From assembly GCA_038248505.1 (NCBI GenBank), contig JBBRXJ010000009.1:1-57169 (forward strand): a stretch of 57,169 bases of DNA. The letters are read 5' to 3'. The notes below the pieces were generated by a model that searched no databases, was not told the DNA's origin, and worked only from the letters and a program-made list of their open reading frames with translations. Below are positions 36,389 to 45,244 of this stretch, piece after piece. The position numbers were made by a program, and so were the translations under genes. Source of the DNA: JBBRXJ01 sp038248505 (GTDB taxonomy: Bacteria; Bacteroidota; Bacteroidia; Bacteroidales; JBBRXJ01). The stretch's first letter is position 1. Each line of letters opens with the position of its first letter.

Positions 36389-36465
36389 TAAAAATGTTTC
36401 TTGATGGTCTTTTGCAAACTGATGTTTTATCTTGGTTTCTTAACCTTCATCTCCCAAAATCAGAT

Positions 36466-38673
36466 CTAATTCTTTCCCATCAAAAAAACGATCTCCCTAG
36501 CATTAACTAATTCATTGTGTTTAAAAATTAGACTGTCTTTTTTCTTACCATCAATAGTAACCGATTGAACATATTTATTTTCTTTAGAATAATTTTTGCG
36601 AATAATAGTTAGTGTGTGTTTATCTTCTGAAGTGGGTTGATTTATTTGTAATGTGACTTTGTCAAATAAAGGTACCCCCATAGCATACTCATCAGTACCA
36701 GGGCATACGGGGTAGAATCCCATACTCGTAAAAATTAACCATGCCGACATCTGACCGCAATCATCATTGCCCGTTAAGCCATCGGGTGTATTCCGATAAT
36801 TTATTGGTGTATGTTTGTATATCATATCTGCTGTTTTGTTTGGCTTACCTATATAGTCATACAAATAAATGTAGTGGTGGCCCGGTTCATTGTCATGACA
36901 ATAATACGATGAATCAAAATTTTCATCTAGCTTTTTTTCAAATTTTTGTTGGCCTCCCATAAGTTGTATAAGACCTGGTACGTCTTGCATTGCGCAGAAG
37001 AGATAAGTCCATTTAGTTCCTTCCGTGAATCCTTCTTTTCCTTTCCAATTCATAAATTCGCCATTGCTCCAACGTGGTAGCATAAATCCGGTAACGCTGT
37101 CATAAACGTTTTTGTAATACTTGCTACGTTTCATTAATTCATCATATTCTTTATTTTTTCCAAGACCTTTTGCTACTTGAGCAATACAAAAGTCATCATA
37201 GGCAAATTCAAGAGTACGTGAAACGCTTTCTTTTGTGCGATCAACAGGCACATAGCCCATCAATTTATACCAAGTCAAACCACCCCTCGCTTCATATGAA
37301 GTCCACAATGCTCTATCTGCCCAATTATTCATGCTGTCTCCGGTTGGTGCTACCATGGCATCTTTTAAAATAGCTTCCCATGCTAGATTTACATCAAAGT
37401 CGCGGAAACCTTTAACATAGGCATCAGCAATTACAGCATCGGCATGGGTTCCAATCATAATGTTTGTGTAGGTCGGATTTGGCCATTTAGGCAACCATCC
37501 ACCTTCTTTATATATTTGCAGTAGCGATTGTATCATAGGATTTACATGCTCTGGTGCTAGGAAGATGAGCAGTGGATGGAGCGAGCGATAGGTATCCCAT
37601 AAAGAATAATCGTTGTATGAAACGCCATTGTGAATTTTATCATCGAAGGCACTGTAGTATCTGCCAGACTCTGAGAAGGTGCGCGGAAATTGTAATGCAT
37701 GATACATGCCGGTATAAAAATTCACACGTTGATCATCAGTGCCTCCTTCAACTTGAATGCGTTTCATGTAAACATTCCAATCTGAATGGCATTGTTGTGC
37801 TACTTGTTGTATATCCCAATTAGGAATTTCTGTGTCAAGATTTTCGCGTGCTTGTTCGAGGCTAATGAATGAGGTACCTATTTTAGTTGTAATTTCCTCG
37901 CCTTCTTTTGTGCTGAATGAGATATATGCACCGCAGGTTTCACCGTATTGTTCACTTCTATTTTGAAATATTGCACCACCGAACGTTGTGCCAAATGCTT
38001 TTGCTTTTTTATCGTATCGTATTACAAAATATCCTTTGAAGTTAGGAAGTGGAGGACCAAGGTGCGCTGATTGTCTGTCTGGATTATAACCATACACTTC
38101 GTTATTCATAGTATCTATTTTAACCCATCCAATAAAATTCCGTTCTCTCGAGGCTTCTATAAAGATTTGTGCACTGTCGCTTTGGGGGTATTTAAATGTG
38201 ATGATGCCACAACGCATAGAAGCACTGGCTTTCACTTCTATTACTTCTTTTTTCTTGGTTCTCATTTTCACCGAATATAAGTAGGGAGACACACTCTCAT
38301 CATTGTGTGAAAAATACATCTCTCTATTACGGCCAGTCTTTACTTTGCCTAGTTCTGGCATTAAGGTAACCATGCCATAATCACCCATCCATACACAAGG
38401 TTGATGAGTACCTATAAAGCCAATAATTATTGTGTCTTTATAATTATAAGAGCAACTGCTGATTTTGTTTTCTCGTGTAGCAGCTGTCCATTGTGTCATT
38501 GCAAAGGGTGGTGCAACAACAGGCATTACTCCTCCGTAATGATCCGTTTGGCTATTGTTGGTTGTGCCAATATATGGATTTACATAATCAATGGCCGTTT
38601 TCTCTTGTGCGTGTAATGAGATGTATGAAAATACAATTAAAAGAATGCTGAGTTTTTTTCTTGCTGTACTCAT
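36466..38673 (-). CDS. GH92 alpha-mannosidase, secreted
   Basis: Glycoside hydrolase of family 92, exo-alpha-mannosidases that are calcium-dependent and usually cut alpha-1,2 linkages. Signal peptide (LSILLIVFSYISLHAQ), then VNPYIGTTNN, a beta-sandwich N-domain, and the (alpha/alpha)6 catalytic region with YHALQFPRTFS, SLWDTYRSLHPLL, and the family signature GNDDCGQMSAW near residue 645, followed by GFYPVCPGTDEYAMG. 735 residues is typical. No SusC/SusD pair lies nearby, so it is an isolated enzyme and not part of a polysaccharide utilisation locus within this window. Confidence 0.93.
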   Translation of the reverse strand: MSTARKKLSILLIVFSYISLHAQEKTAIDYVNPYIGTTNNSQTDHYGGVMPVVAPPFAMTQWTAATRENKISSCSYNYKDTIIIGFIGTHQPCVWMGDYGMVTLMPELGKVKTGRNREMYFSHNDESVSPYLYSVKMRTKKKEVIEVKASASMRCGIITFKYPQSDSAQIFIEASRERNFIGWVKIDTMNNEVYGYNPDRQSAHLGPPLPNFKGYFVIRYDKKAKAFGTTFGGAIFQNRSEQYGETCGAYISFSTKEGEEITTKIGTSFISLEQARENLDTEIPNWDIQQVAQQCHSDWNVYMKRIQVEGGTDDQRVNFYTGMYHALQFPRTFSESGRYYSAFDDKIHNGVSYNDYSLWDTYRSLHPLLIFLAPEHVNPMIQSLLQIYKEGGWLPKWPNPTYTNIMIGTHADAVIADAYVKGFRDFDVNLAWEAILKDAMVAPTGDSMNNWADRALWTSYEARGGLTWYKLMGYVPVDRTKESVSRTLEFAYDDFCIAQVAKGLGKNKEYDELMKRSKYYKNVYDSVTGFMLPRWSNGEFMNWKGKEGFTEGTKWTYLFCAMQDVPGLIQLMGGQQKFEKKLDENFDSSYYCHDNEPGHHYIYLYDYIGKPNKTADMIYKHTPINYRNTPDGLTGNDDCGQMSAWLIFTSMGFYPVCPGTDEYAMGVPLFDKVTLQINQPTSEDKHTLTIIRKNYSKENKYVQSVTIDGKKKDSLIFKHNELVNAREIVFLMGKN

Positions 38674-38763
38674 GTTGTTCGTATGATTTTTATTTCATTT
38701 ATAATAGTTGTACTCTGTAAATATATAAAAAAACATGTAGTACCACAGCCATTTAATAGATGA

Positions 38764-38771
38764 TATTTTTG
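38764..38771 (+). promoter_or_regulatory. putative -7 element of the PLD-like gene
   Basis: TATTTTTG, matching TAnnTTTG; no TTTG box is seen at the -33 position. Confidence 0.4.
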
Positions 38772-38799
38772 TTATCTTGCAGTTATAAAGTATACTAAA

Positions 38800-39321
38800 A
38801 TGCTCGATTTTGTTTCCGATAAAGAAATTTACCGCAAAGTAATTTGTGAAATGGTTCCTGCCGCCAAACGGTTTGTTTGGATCGGAACCTCGGATTTAAA
38901 AGATATGTATGTTGAGATGAATGGTAAAATGGTGCCATTCCTAAAAGAACTTGATGCTTTAATACAACGTAAAGTTTTGGTACGTCTGCTTCATGCAAAA
39001 GAGCCAGGAGAGAATTTTAGAAAAGATTTTGATAAATTTCCGATGCTTTGGAAATACATGGAGCGCGCCTGTTGCCCGCGTGTTCACTTTAAATGTATTG
39101 TTGTTGATGGTCGTATTGTATATACTGGTAGTGCAAATATAACCGGTGCTGGTATAGGCGCAAAGTCAGATAACCGACGCAATTTTGAGAGCGGAATTAT
39201 TACGGATGAACCGCGATTGGTTGAAAAAGTAATGCAACAGTTTGATGAAGTATGGTTGGGAAAACACTGTGCTACTTGTGGTCGTAAAGAATTTTGTGGT
39301 GATCGGATTGATAAGATGTAG
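38800..39321 (+). CDS. single-HKD phospholipase-D-like protein with C-terminal cysteine cluster
   Basis: A 173-residue protein with one HKD motif: HFKCIVVDGRIVYTGSANITGAG (H, K, D and the following SAN), the core of the PLD superfamily. One HKD per chain implies a dimeric active site, as in Nuc-type nucleases. The C-terminus adds C-x2-C-x5-C (CATCGRKEFC), which may bind a metal. No signal peptide, so it acts in the cytoplasm; a nuclease role is more likely than a lipase role. A TATTTTTG element lies 28 bases before the ATG. Confidence 0.82.
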   Translation: MLDFVSDKEIYRKVICEMVPAAKRFVWIGTSDLKDMYVEMNGKMVPFLKELDALIQRKVLVRLLHAKEPGENFRKDFDKFPMLWKYMERACCPRVHFKCIVVDGRIVYTGSANITGAGIGAKSDNRRNFESGIITDEPRLVEKVMQQFDEVWLGKHCATCGRKEFCGDRIDKM

Positions 39322-39361
39322 AATGCGTTTGTATGGTGGTTATACATCTTGCCAGATATTT

Positions 39362-39997
39362 TTAGTTGCTCTTAATCCTTTTATATCCTGTTTTAATGTC
39401 ACTCGACATTGTTGAAGTACTTGGACTCTCATGCATTTCGTATAGATTTTGCATTTTAAGTTCGTTGTTTGAAAGCTTGGTTATTTGAAATACGCTCATA
39501 TCGCCACCAGAAATACCACTCCATGAATTACTCATACTTTCAGGAATATAACCAGGAGCGCTTAGTGTTTGGGTTATTGATTTTGATTTTAGTAAAACCA
39601 ATTCTTTATTTTTAATCTCTTCATCTTTATTTTTATCAAGAAACGACTAATTACCATAAAATGTCCTTTTAATGATTATTTTATCATAGCCCTCAACGAG
39701 TCTGATTGTTTCAATTCTTTTAAATGTGCCATCCCTTAAAACATTAAGTATTTGAGTGTATTTTCCTGTAAACCTACCATACGAGGAACGCTCAGAATAG
39801 TCGCCTTCAATGCTTGTTGTATTATAACTGGTGCCATCTATAATGCTAGTGCTTTTCATTGATACAGACTCCCACGATCCAATTAATCGGTTTTTTCTTG
39901 ATAGTAATGAGATGCTTGGATCCTCTTCGCCTTTTTTGCATGATAAGCTAATAGTTAATAAACTTTAAACGATGATAGTTAGGTTTTTGTTTTTCAT
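39362..39997 (-). pseudogene. lipocalin-like lipoprotein gene with two in-frame stop codons
   Basis: One continuous reading frame of 212 codons is interrupted by TAA at 39965-39967 (codon 11, inside the signal peptide) and TAG at 39647-39649. Read through, it looks like an intact lipoprotein: MKNKNLTIIV, stop, SLLTISLSC with the lipid Cys, then NRLIGSWESVSMKST, a beta-rich middle, YGN, stop, SFLDKNKDEEIKNKEL, and an ending with TGYKRIKSN. The opening GSWE and the layout resemble the lipocalin-like domains common in Bacteroidota lipoproteins. The TAG could have come from TGG (Trp). No frameshift is needed. Probably a recent pseudogene. Confidence 0.75.
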
Positions 39998-40269
39998 TGG
40001 TTTAATGGTTTTGCGTGTTAATTGAATGCGCGAATATGTGTAATATTTTTAATTTCTTTTGTCTTATCGATTTATTTATTGATCGTTAAATTTAAAATGC
40101 AGTTTAATTTGAACGAACTAATTGATACCAAACAGTGCACGAACCTTTTCAATTGCATCTTTCCGCTTATTATAAATTTTAACCTTGCTGATAATAAATT
40201 TCAATAAAGTGGCTATAACGAACTGTTTTAATAGATAAAATCGTTTATTGCATTTTGCTGCTTGTTCTC

Positions 40270-40380
40270 TTAGTATTTATTCTTCCAACAATAAAAGTGA
40301 GTTGTACTTATTGAGAGCTGTGTTATAAAATCCCTAGTACTGAAGTCTGATGCTAAGCTAGCTTCAATAAGTGCGTACAT
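40270..40380 (-). pseudogene. degenerate HTH fragment of an IS66-type accessory ORF or transposase
   Basis: Minus-strand frame reading MYALIEASLASDFSTRDF and then HFYCWKNKY before a stop. This matches the pattern of small IS-encoded helix-turn-helix proteins (MYPLIE-W--SGLS--AF----I---TFYYW--KY), whose FYYWxxKY end is characteristic. The upstream part of the frame (HRTKIAGK) is still open, but no complete gene or terminal repeats are seen. Judged from pattern memory only. Confidence 0.4.
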
Positions 40381-40558
40381 CTTTCCTGCAATTTTTGTTC
40401 TGTGTTTTTTAACGACAAAAATATCAGCAAATAGAATTAATTACACGATGTACATTACCGAATGCTTACGTATAAATAATTAAACGCACTTTTAAAATAA
40501 GCTATAAACAATGAGCTAACATTTCAATAAAAAAACGTGCATAATTCAAAAATTGTCC

Positions 40559-40566
40559 TATATTTG
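40559..40566 (+). promoter_or_regulatory. putative -7 element of the hox operon
   Basis: TATATTTG, exact match to TAnnTTTG, 66 bases before the hoxF ATG. No TTTG box at the right distance. It is the same octamer as that of the hyd operon, but the flanks show no shared operator. Confidence 0.5.
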
Positions 40567-40578
40567 TATATAGCTGTG

Positions 40579-40606
40579 AAAAAAATAACAGTAAAAAAAT
40601 AACAGT
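40579..40606 (+). repeat. perfect 14-base tandem repeat in the hoxF leader
   Basis: The unit AAAAAAATAACAGT occurs twice without a gap, between the -7 element and the hoxF ATG, so it would be in the untranslated leader. Could be slippage-prone or simply chance in AT-rich DNA. Confidence 0.8.
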
Positions 40607-40632
40607 AAAAACCTCCTTAACCTCTTAAAATT

Positions 40633-42438
40633 ATGAAAAATCAAGTGCAGATTGTAATTGAAAAGTATGGGAAGGACAAGACACGGCTGATGGACATACT
40701 TATTGATGTTCAGACCGGGGTAGGATGTCTTCCTGCTGAGGCCGTAGAGCTAATTGCAAAGGAGCTCAAAATTTCAAAGGTAGATGTGGAGCAAACTATT
40801 TCGTTTTACCACTTCTTCTCAGAAACACCAACAGGCAAATATTCTGTTTACCTTAATAATAGTGTAGTGGCTGTTATGAAGGGTCAGGATGATGTTGCTA
40901 AAGCTTTTGAAAAAGAGGTGGGCTGTGCTTTTGGTGAAGTATCAAAAGATGGTCAAATTGGTTTGTTTGATACCTCATGTATTGGCATGAATGATCAAGA
41001 GCCAGCTGCTATTATTAATGGTAAAGTTTTTACCAATCTAACCCCATTTAGGGTGAAGGAGCTGGTAAAAGATATGAAAGCCAATAAGCCTATTGAAAAT
41101 CTAATGACCGAGGGTTTGGGCGATGGTCAGAATAGCAATGAGCAAATAAAAGCAATGGTAGCCAATAATATTCGTAAGATTGGCCCAGTGTTAGATCCCA
41201 ATTATACGCCTGGTATTGCTGTTTGGCAGAAACTACCAAAAATGACACCAGAACAAGTAATTGAAGAGGTTAAGAAATCAAATATGCGAGGCCGTGGTGG
41301 TGCTGGATTTCCTACTGGTCTTAAATGGGAATTTTGCCGCAAAGCTAAGGGCGATAAAAAATATATTTTTTGTAATGCCGATGAAGGCGAGCCAGGAACT
41401 TTTAAAGACCGCGTAATTCTTACTGAGCGACCCAAATTGCTTTTTGAAGGTATGGTTATTGCTGCGTATGCAGTAGGTGCATCAGAGGGTATATTGTATC
41501 TTCGATATGAATATAAGTATTTGCAGAATTATCTTGAGTTATTGCTGCAAGGTGCGCGTGAGCGTAATCTCTTGGGCAAAGATATAGCAGGTATAAAAGG
41601 TTTTAATTTTGATATCCGTATTCAGTTTGGTGCTGGGGCCTATGTGTGTGGTGAGGAGTCAGCACTTATTGAATCGGCCGAAGGCAAACGTGGTGAGCCA
41701 CGTGATCGTCCACCGTTTCCAGTTGAGAAAGGCTATCTTGAACAACCTACTGCTGTTAATAATGTTGAGACATTCTGCTCAGTTGTAAAAGTGTTGCTGA
41801 ATGGTGGTGAATGGTATCGCTCATTTGGCACTAATGATTCTACTGGTACAAAGGTATTAAGTATCTCTGGTGATTGTAAATTCCCTGGTGTATATGAGAT
41901 AGAGTGGGGATTTACTGTGAATGATATTCTTGAAATGTCAGGTGCTGAGCATGATGTACAAGCAGTTCAGGTAGGTGGCCCATCTGGATCTCTTATTGGT
42001 GCAGAGGATTTTAGTCGTGTTCTTTGTTTTGCAGATTTGGCGACGGGTGGTTCTATTATTATATTTAACAATAGCCGCGATTTAATTAAAGATGTAGTAT
42101 TGAATTTCACAGAATTCTTTATAGAAGAATCTTGTGGTTCTTGCTCAACATGCCGTATTTTACCAATAGAGTTAAAACATAAAGTGGAGAAGATTATTAG
42201 TGGGCATGGGGTTAAACAAGATCTTGATGACATGCTTGAATGGAGTAAGGTGCTTAAAGCTAGTCGTTGCGGATTGGGCCATACGGCTGCGAATCCTATC
42301 GTTACAAGTATTAAAAATTTCCGCCATTTGTATATAAATAAAATACAGAAAGGCGTAGATTATGATATGGGATTCGATATGAATAAAGCTATACAAGCAG
42401 CTGCTGAAGCGGTTGACCGTAAAGCGGTCGTACATTAA
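40633..42438 (+). CDS. hoxF: NAD-linked [NiFe] hydrogenase diaphorase subunit HoxF (NuoE-NuoF fusion)
   Basis: Flavoprotein subunit that exchanges electrons with NAD(H). Residues 1-145 are NuoE-like but have lost the [2Fe-2S] site: the first Cys pair is replaced (VYLNNSVV) and only C116 of the second pair remains (SCIGMN). Residues 170-600 are NuoF-like with GRGGAGF (220-226), NADEGEPGT (248-256), GAYVCGEESALIES, and the [4Fe-4S] site C501, C504, C507, C546. The 601-residue size and cluster-free N-terminus match HoxF of the Ralstonia soluble hydrogenase. First gene of hoxF-U-Y-H. Confidence 0.94.
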   Translation: MKNQVQIVIEKYGKDKTRLMDILIDVQTGVGCLPAEAVELIAKELKISKVDVEQTISFYHFFSETPTGKYSVYLNNSVVAVMKGQDDVAKAFEKEVGCAFGEVSKDGQIGLFDTSCIGMNDQEPAAIINGKVFTNLTPFRVKELVKDMKANKPIENLMTEGLGDGQNSNEQIKAMVANNIRKIGPVLDPNYTPGIAVWQKLPKMTPEQVIEEVKKSNMRGRGGAGFPTGLKWEFCRKAKGDKKYIFCNADEGEPGTFKDRVILTERPKLLFEGMVIAAYAVGASEGILYLRYEYKYLQNYLELLLQGARERNLLGKDIAGIKGFNFDIRIQFGAGAYVCGEESALIESAEGKRGEPRDRPPFPVEKGYLEQPTAVNNVETFCSVVKVLLNGGEWYRSFGTNDSTGTKVLSISGDCKFPGVYEIEWGFTVNDILEMSGAEHDVQAVQVGGPSGSLIGAEDFSRVLCFADLATGGSIIIFNNSRDLIKDVVLNFTEFFIEESCGSCSTCRILPIELKHKVEKIISGHGVKQDLDDMLEWSKVLKASRCGLGHTAANPIVTSIKNFRHLYINKIQKGVDYDMGFDMNKAIQAAAEAVDRKAVVH

Positions 42439-42467
42439 TATATTGTCAAACACATAAAAAACTATTT

Positions 42468-43172
42468 ATGGGAAAAATTGTAAGATTTATAATGGACGGT
42501 GTAGAGTGTATGGCTGAAGAAGGTATATACCTTGTTGAGGCTGCTCGTGAAAACGGGATATTCATTCCTACCCTTTGTAATATGCAAGGCATAGTGCCCA
42601 AAGGCTCTTGCCGTATTTGCAGTGTAAAAATTAATGGTCGTTTAATGACCGCATGTACTACCCCTGTAACGGAGGGTATGCAGATTGAAAATAACATAGC
42701 CGAAATAGAAGTAATTCGTAAATCAATTATCGATTTGCTTTTTGTTGAGGGAAATCATTTTTGCCCTGCATGTGAGAAGAGCGGTAGCTGTGAGTTGCAA
42801 GCATTAGCATATCGTTATCAAATGTTGGTACCTCGTTTCGCATATCTTTTCCCGGTTCGTACAGTTGATGGCTCTAATCCTAAAATTATTAAAGATCATA
42901 ATCGCTGTATTCTATGTAAACGTTGTGTTCGAGCTATAAAAGATGCTGAAGGTAAAAATATTTTTGCCTTTAAAAAGAGAGGGCATAAGTTAGAAATTAA
43001 TATTGACCCTGAATTGGCAAATAAATTTACCGATGAGTTAGCTCAAAAAGCCATGGATGTTTGCCCAGTAGGGGCCATCCTTAAGAAAGAAAAAGGCTTT
43101 GATGTGGCCATTGGCCGTCGTAAGTACGACCACACACCTATTGGAAGCGATGTAGAAAAAATTAATAATTAA
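42468..43172 (+). CDS. hoxU: diaphorase iron-sulfur subunit HoxU
   Basis: NuoG-N-terminus-like electron-transfer subunit of 234 residues, the same length as Ralstonia HoxU. Clusters seen: [2Fe-2S] with C37, C48, C51, C63; the His-ligated [4Fe-4S] with H97, C99 or C102, and C108 (HFCPACEKSGSC); and a [4Fe-4S] with C147, C150, C153 and C199 (CILCKRC, then CPVG). It links the HoxF flavin module to the HoxY-HoxH hydrogenase module. Starts 29 bases after hoxF. Confidence 0.94.
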   Translation: MGKIVRFIMDGVECMAEEGIYLVEAARENGIFIPTLCNMQGIVPKGSCRICSVKINGRLMTACTTPVTEGMQIENNIAEIEVIRKSIIDLLFVEGNHFCPACEKSGSCELQALAYRYQMLVPRFAYLFPVRTVDGSNPKIIKDHNRCILCKRCVRAIKDAEGKNIFAFKKRGHKLEINIDPELANKFTDELAQKAMDVCPVGAILKKEKGFDVAIGRRKYDHTPIGSDVEKINN

Positions 43173-43177
43173 GGAGG
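43171..43177 (+). promoter_or_regulatory. strong Shine-Dalgarno before hoxY
   Basis: AAGGAGG, 7 bases before the hoxY ATG. Nearly every other gene in the window lacks such a site, as is normal for Bacteroidota, so this one stands out and fixes the hoxY start. Confidence 0.75.
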
Positions 43178-43184
43178 AAAGATT

Positions 43185-43733
43185 ATGAGTAAACCTATAT
43201 TAGCAACAACATCATTGGCTGGCTGTTTTGGCTGCCACATGTCTGTGCTCGATATTGACGAGCGCATTTTGCAATTGATAGAATTGGTCGATTTTAATAA
43301 ATCACCTATTGACGACATAAAAACCTTTACACAAAAATGTGATATTGGTCTAATTGAAGGTGGATGCTGCAATCATGAAAATGTTCATGTGCTAAAAGAT
43401 TTCCGCAAGAACTGTAAGATATTAGTGTCCGTTGGCGAATGTGCCATAATGGGCGGTTTGCCAGCTATGCGTAATGGCATTCCAATAAAAGAATGTTTGG
43501 ATGAGGCCTATTTAAATGGCCCAACCGTAACAGAGAATACAGAACGTATTATGCCAAATGATGAGGAACTTCCAATAATTCTTGACAGAGTATATCCTTG
43601 TCATGAGATTGTGAAGATTGATTACTTCTTGCCCGGCTGCCCTCCTAGAGCCGATTTAATATGGGAAGCATTAGTTGCTTTGGTTACCAATCAGCCGCTA
43701 AAACTTCCATATGAAGTGATAAAATTCGATTAA
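43185..43733 (+). CDS. hoxY: [NiFe] hydrogenase small subunit HoxY
   Basis: Small subunit carrying only the proximal [4Fe-4S] cluster: ligands C14 and C17 (GCFGCHMS), C86 (VGECAIMGG) and C152 (PGCPPRAD). The 182 residues lack the medial and distal cluster domain, as in cytoplasmic group 3d enzymes, and there is no twin-arginine signal, so the enzyme is soluble. A strong Shine-Dalgarno precedes it. It sits between hoxU and hoxH. Confidence 0.95.
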   Translation: MSKPILATTSLAGCFGCHMSVLDIDERILQLIELVDFNKSPIDDIKTFTQKCDIGLIEGGCCNHENVHVLKDFRKNCKILVSVGECAIMGGLPAMRNGIPIKECLDEAYLNGPTVTENTERIMPNDEELPIILDRVYPCHEIVKIDYFLPGCPPRADLIWEALVALVTNQPLKLPYEVIKFD

Positions 43734-43758
43734 TTGTGCTACTAAAAAAATTAAAACG

Positions 43759-45216
43759 ATGTCAAAAAAAATAACGATAGAACCGGTAACACGCGTGGAA
43801 GGTCATGGCAAGGTTACCATTCACATGGATGATAACAACAATGTAACACAAACACGTTTACACATTGTTGAGTTTAGAGGTTTTGAACGCTTTGTTCAGG
43901 GTCGTCCATATTGGGAAGCCCCAGTTTTGGTGCAACGCCTCTGTGGCATTTGTCCGGTGAGTCATCATTTGGCTGCTGCAAAAGCACTTGATGTAATTGT
44001 AGGTGCTGGTACTGGCGAAGGTCTTACTGCTACAGGCGAGAAGATGCGTCGCCTAATGCATTACGGACAGTTTTTTCAGAGTCATGCCCTACATTTCTTT
44101 CATTTGTCAGCACCAGACTTGTTGCTTGGTATTGATTCAGATCCTGCATTACGAAATGTAATTGGCTTAGCTAAAACGGAGGCTTTTCGAGGACTAGCAG
44201 TGCAAGGCGTGATGATGCGTAAATTCGGACAAGAATTGATTCGTGTGACAGCAGGGAAAAAAATTCACGGTACGGGTGCCATACCCGGCGGTATAAATAA
44301 AAATCTTTCTATTGATGAACGCGATGAATTTTTGAAAGGAGACGATCCACTAAATGCGGATAAGATGGTAATATGGGCACAAGATGCGCTGAATCTGTTT
44401 AAAGATTTTCATAGCAAACATCAGGTAATGATTGACAATTTCTCGCAATTTCCATCGAGCCATTTAAGTTTGGTACGTAAAGATGGTGCGCTTGATTTGT
44501 ACCATGGGGTTATTCGTGCGGTTGATTCAGAGGGTAAAAAAATATTGCACGATATCGATTATCAGGATTACTACAAATATATTAGTGAGGAAGTGCGTTC
44601 ATGGTCATACATGAAATTTCCTTACATTAAGTCATTAGGCAACAAAGATGGTTGGTATAGAGTAGGACCCTTGGCACGTTTGAATACTGCTGATTTTATT
44701 CCGTCACCCTTGGCGCAAAAGGAATTTGAAATTTATAAAGCATATACAAAAGGCAAACCAAATAACATGTGTATGCATATGCATTATGCGCGTTTAATTG
44801 AGTTGCTTCATAGTGCAGAGATGATTCGCCAATTATTAAAAGATCCAGATTTGCAAGGCACAAATTTGATTACTAAAGGAAAGAAACAACACGAAGGAGT
44901 TGGTTTGATAGAAGCGCCGAGAGGTACTCTCTTTCATCATTATAAAATTAATGATGACGATCAAATTACTATGGCGAACCTGATTGTATCTACAACCAAC
45001 AATAACGAACCTATGAATCGTTCGGTAAATAATGTGGCAAAAGCATATATGAATGGCAAGAAAGAAATTACTGAAGGAATGATGAATGCCGTAGAAGTTG
45101 CCATCCGGGCATACGATCCATGCTTAAGTTGTGCAACTCATGCCCTTGGTAAAATGCCGCTTGAACTTACGCTTTATGATGCCAACGAACAGATTATTGA
45201 TCAGAAAAGATCGTAA
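43759..45216 (+). CDS. hoxH: [NiFe] hydrogenase large subunit HoxH
   Basis: Catalytic subunit with the NiFe(CN)2CO site. L1 motif RLCGICPVSHH gives C62 and C65; L2 motif DPCLSCATHA gives C455 and C458, with H461. The frame continues 24 residues past H461 (ALGKMPLELT and on), the C-terminal peptide expected to be cut off by the maturation protease after nickel insertion. EPVTRVEGHGK at the start is also conserved. Length 485 matches HoxH (about 488). No hyp maturation genes are in the window and must lie elsewhere. Confidence 0.96.
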   Translation: MSKKITIEPVTRVEGHGKVTIHMDDNNNVTQTRLHIVEFRGFERFVQGRPYWEAPVLVQRLCGICPVSHHLAAAKALDVIVGAGTGEGLTATGEKMRRLMHYGQFFQSHALHFFHLSAPDLLLGIDSDPALRNVIGLAKTEAFRGLAVQGVMMRKFGQELIRVTAGKKIHGTGAIPGGINKNLSIDERDEFLKGDDPLNADKMVIWAQDALNLFKDFHSKHQVMIDNFSQFPSSHLSLVRKDGALDLYHGVIRAVDSEGKKILHDIDYQDYYKYISEEVRSWSYMKFPYIKSLGNKDGWYRVGPLARLNTADFIPSPLAQKEFEIYKAYTKGKPNNMCMHMHYARLIELLHSAEMIRQLLKDPDLQGTNLITKGKKQHEGVGLIEAPRGTLFHHYKINDDDQITMANLIVSTTNNNEPMNRSVNNVAKAYMNGKKEITEGMMNAVEVAIRAYDPCLSCATHALGKMPLELTLYDANEQIIDQKRS

Positions 45217-45244
45217 TTTATCGTTCTTCTCTTAATGTAGGTCT

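Larger units (their letters stand above)
39998..40632. other. long intergenic region upstream of the hox operon
   Basis: About 635 bases between the pseudogene and hoxF. It contains the degraded transposase-like fragment (40270-40380), the hoxF promoter element and a 14-base tandem repeat in the hoxF leader. The rest is AT-rich with no credible gene. Confidence 0.6.

Noticed and set aside
40022..40207. 61-codon plus-strand frame between the pseudogene and the hox operon
   Set aside because: Low-complexity AT-rich translation, with no promoter or conserved feature; treated as chance.
40579..40606. Tandem repeat in the hoxF leader as a CRISPR or operator array
   Set aside because: Only two abutting 14-base units with no spacer and very low complexity.
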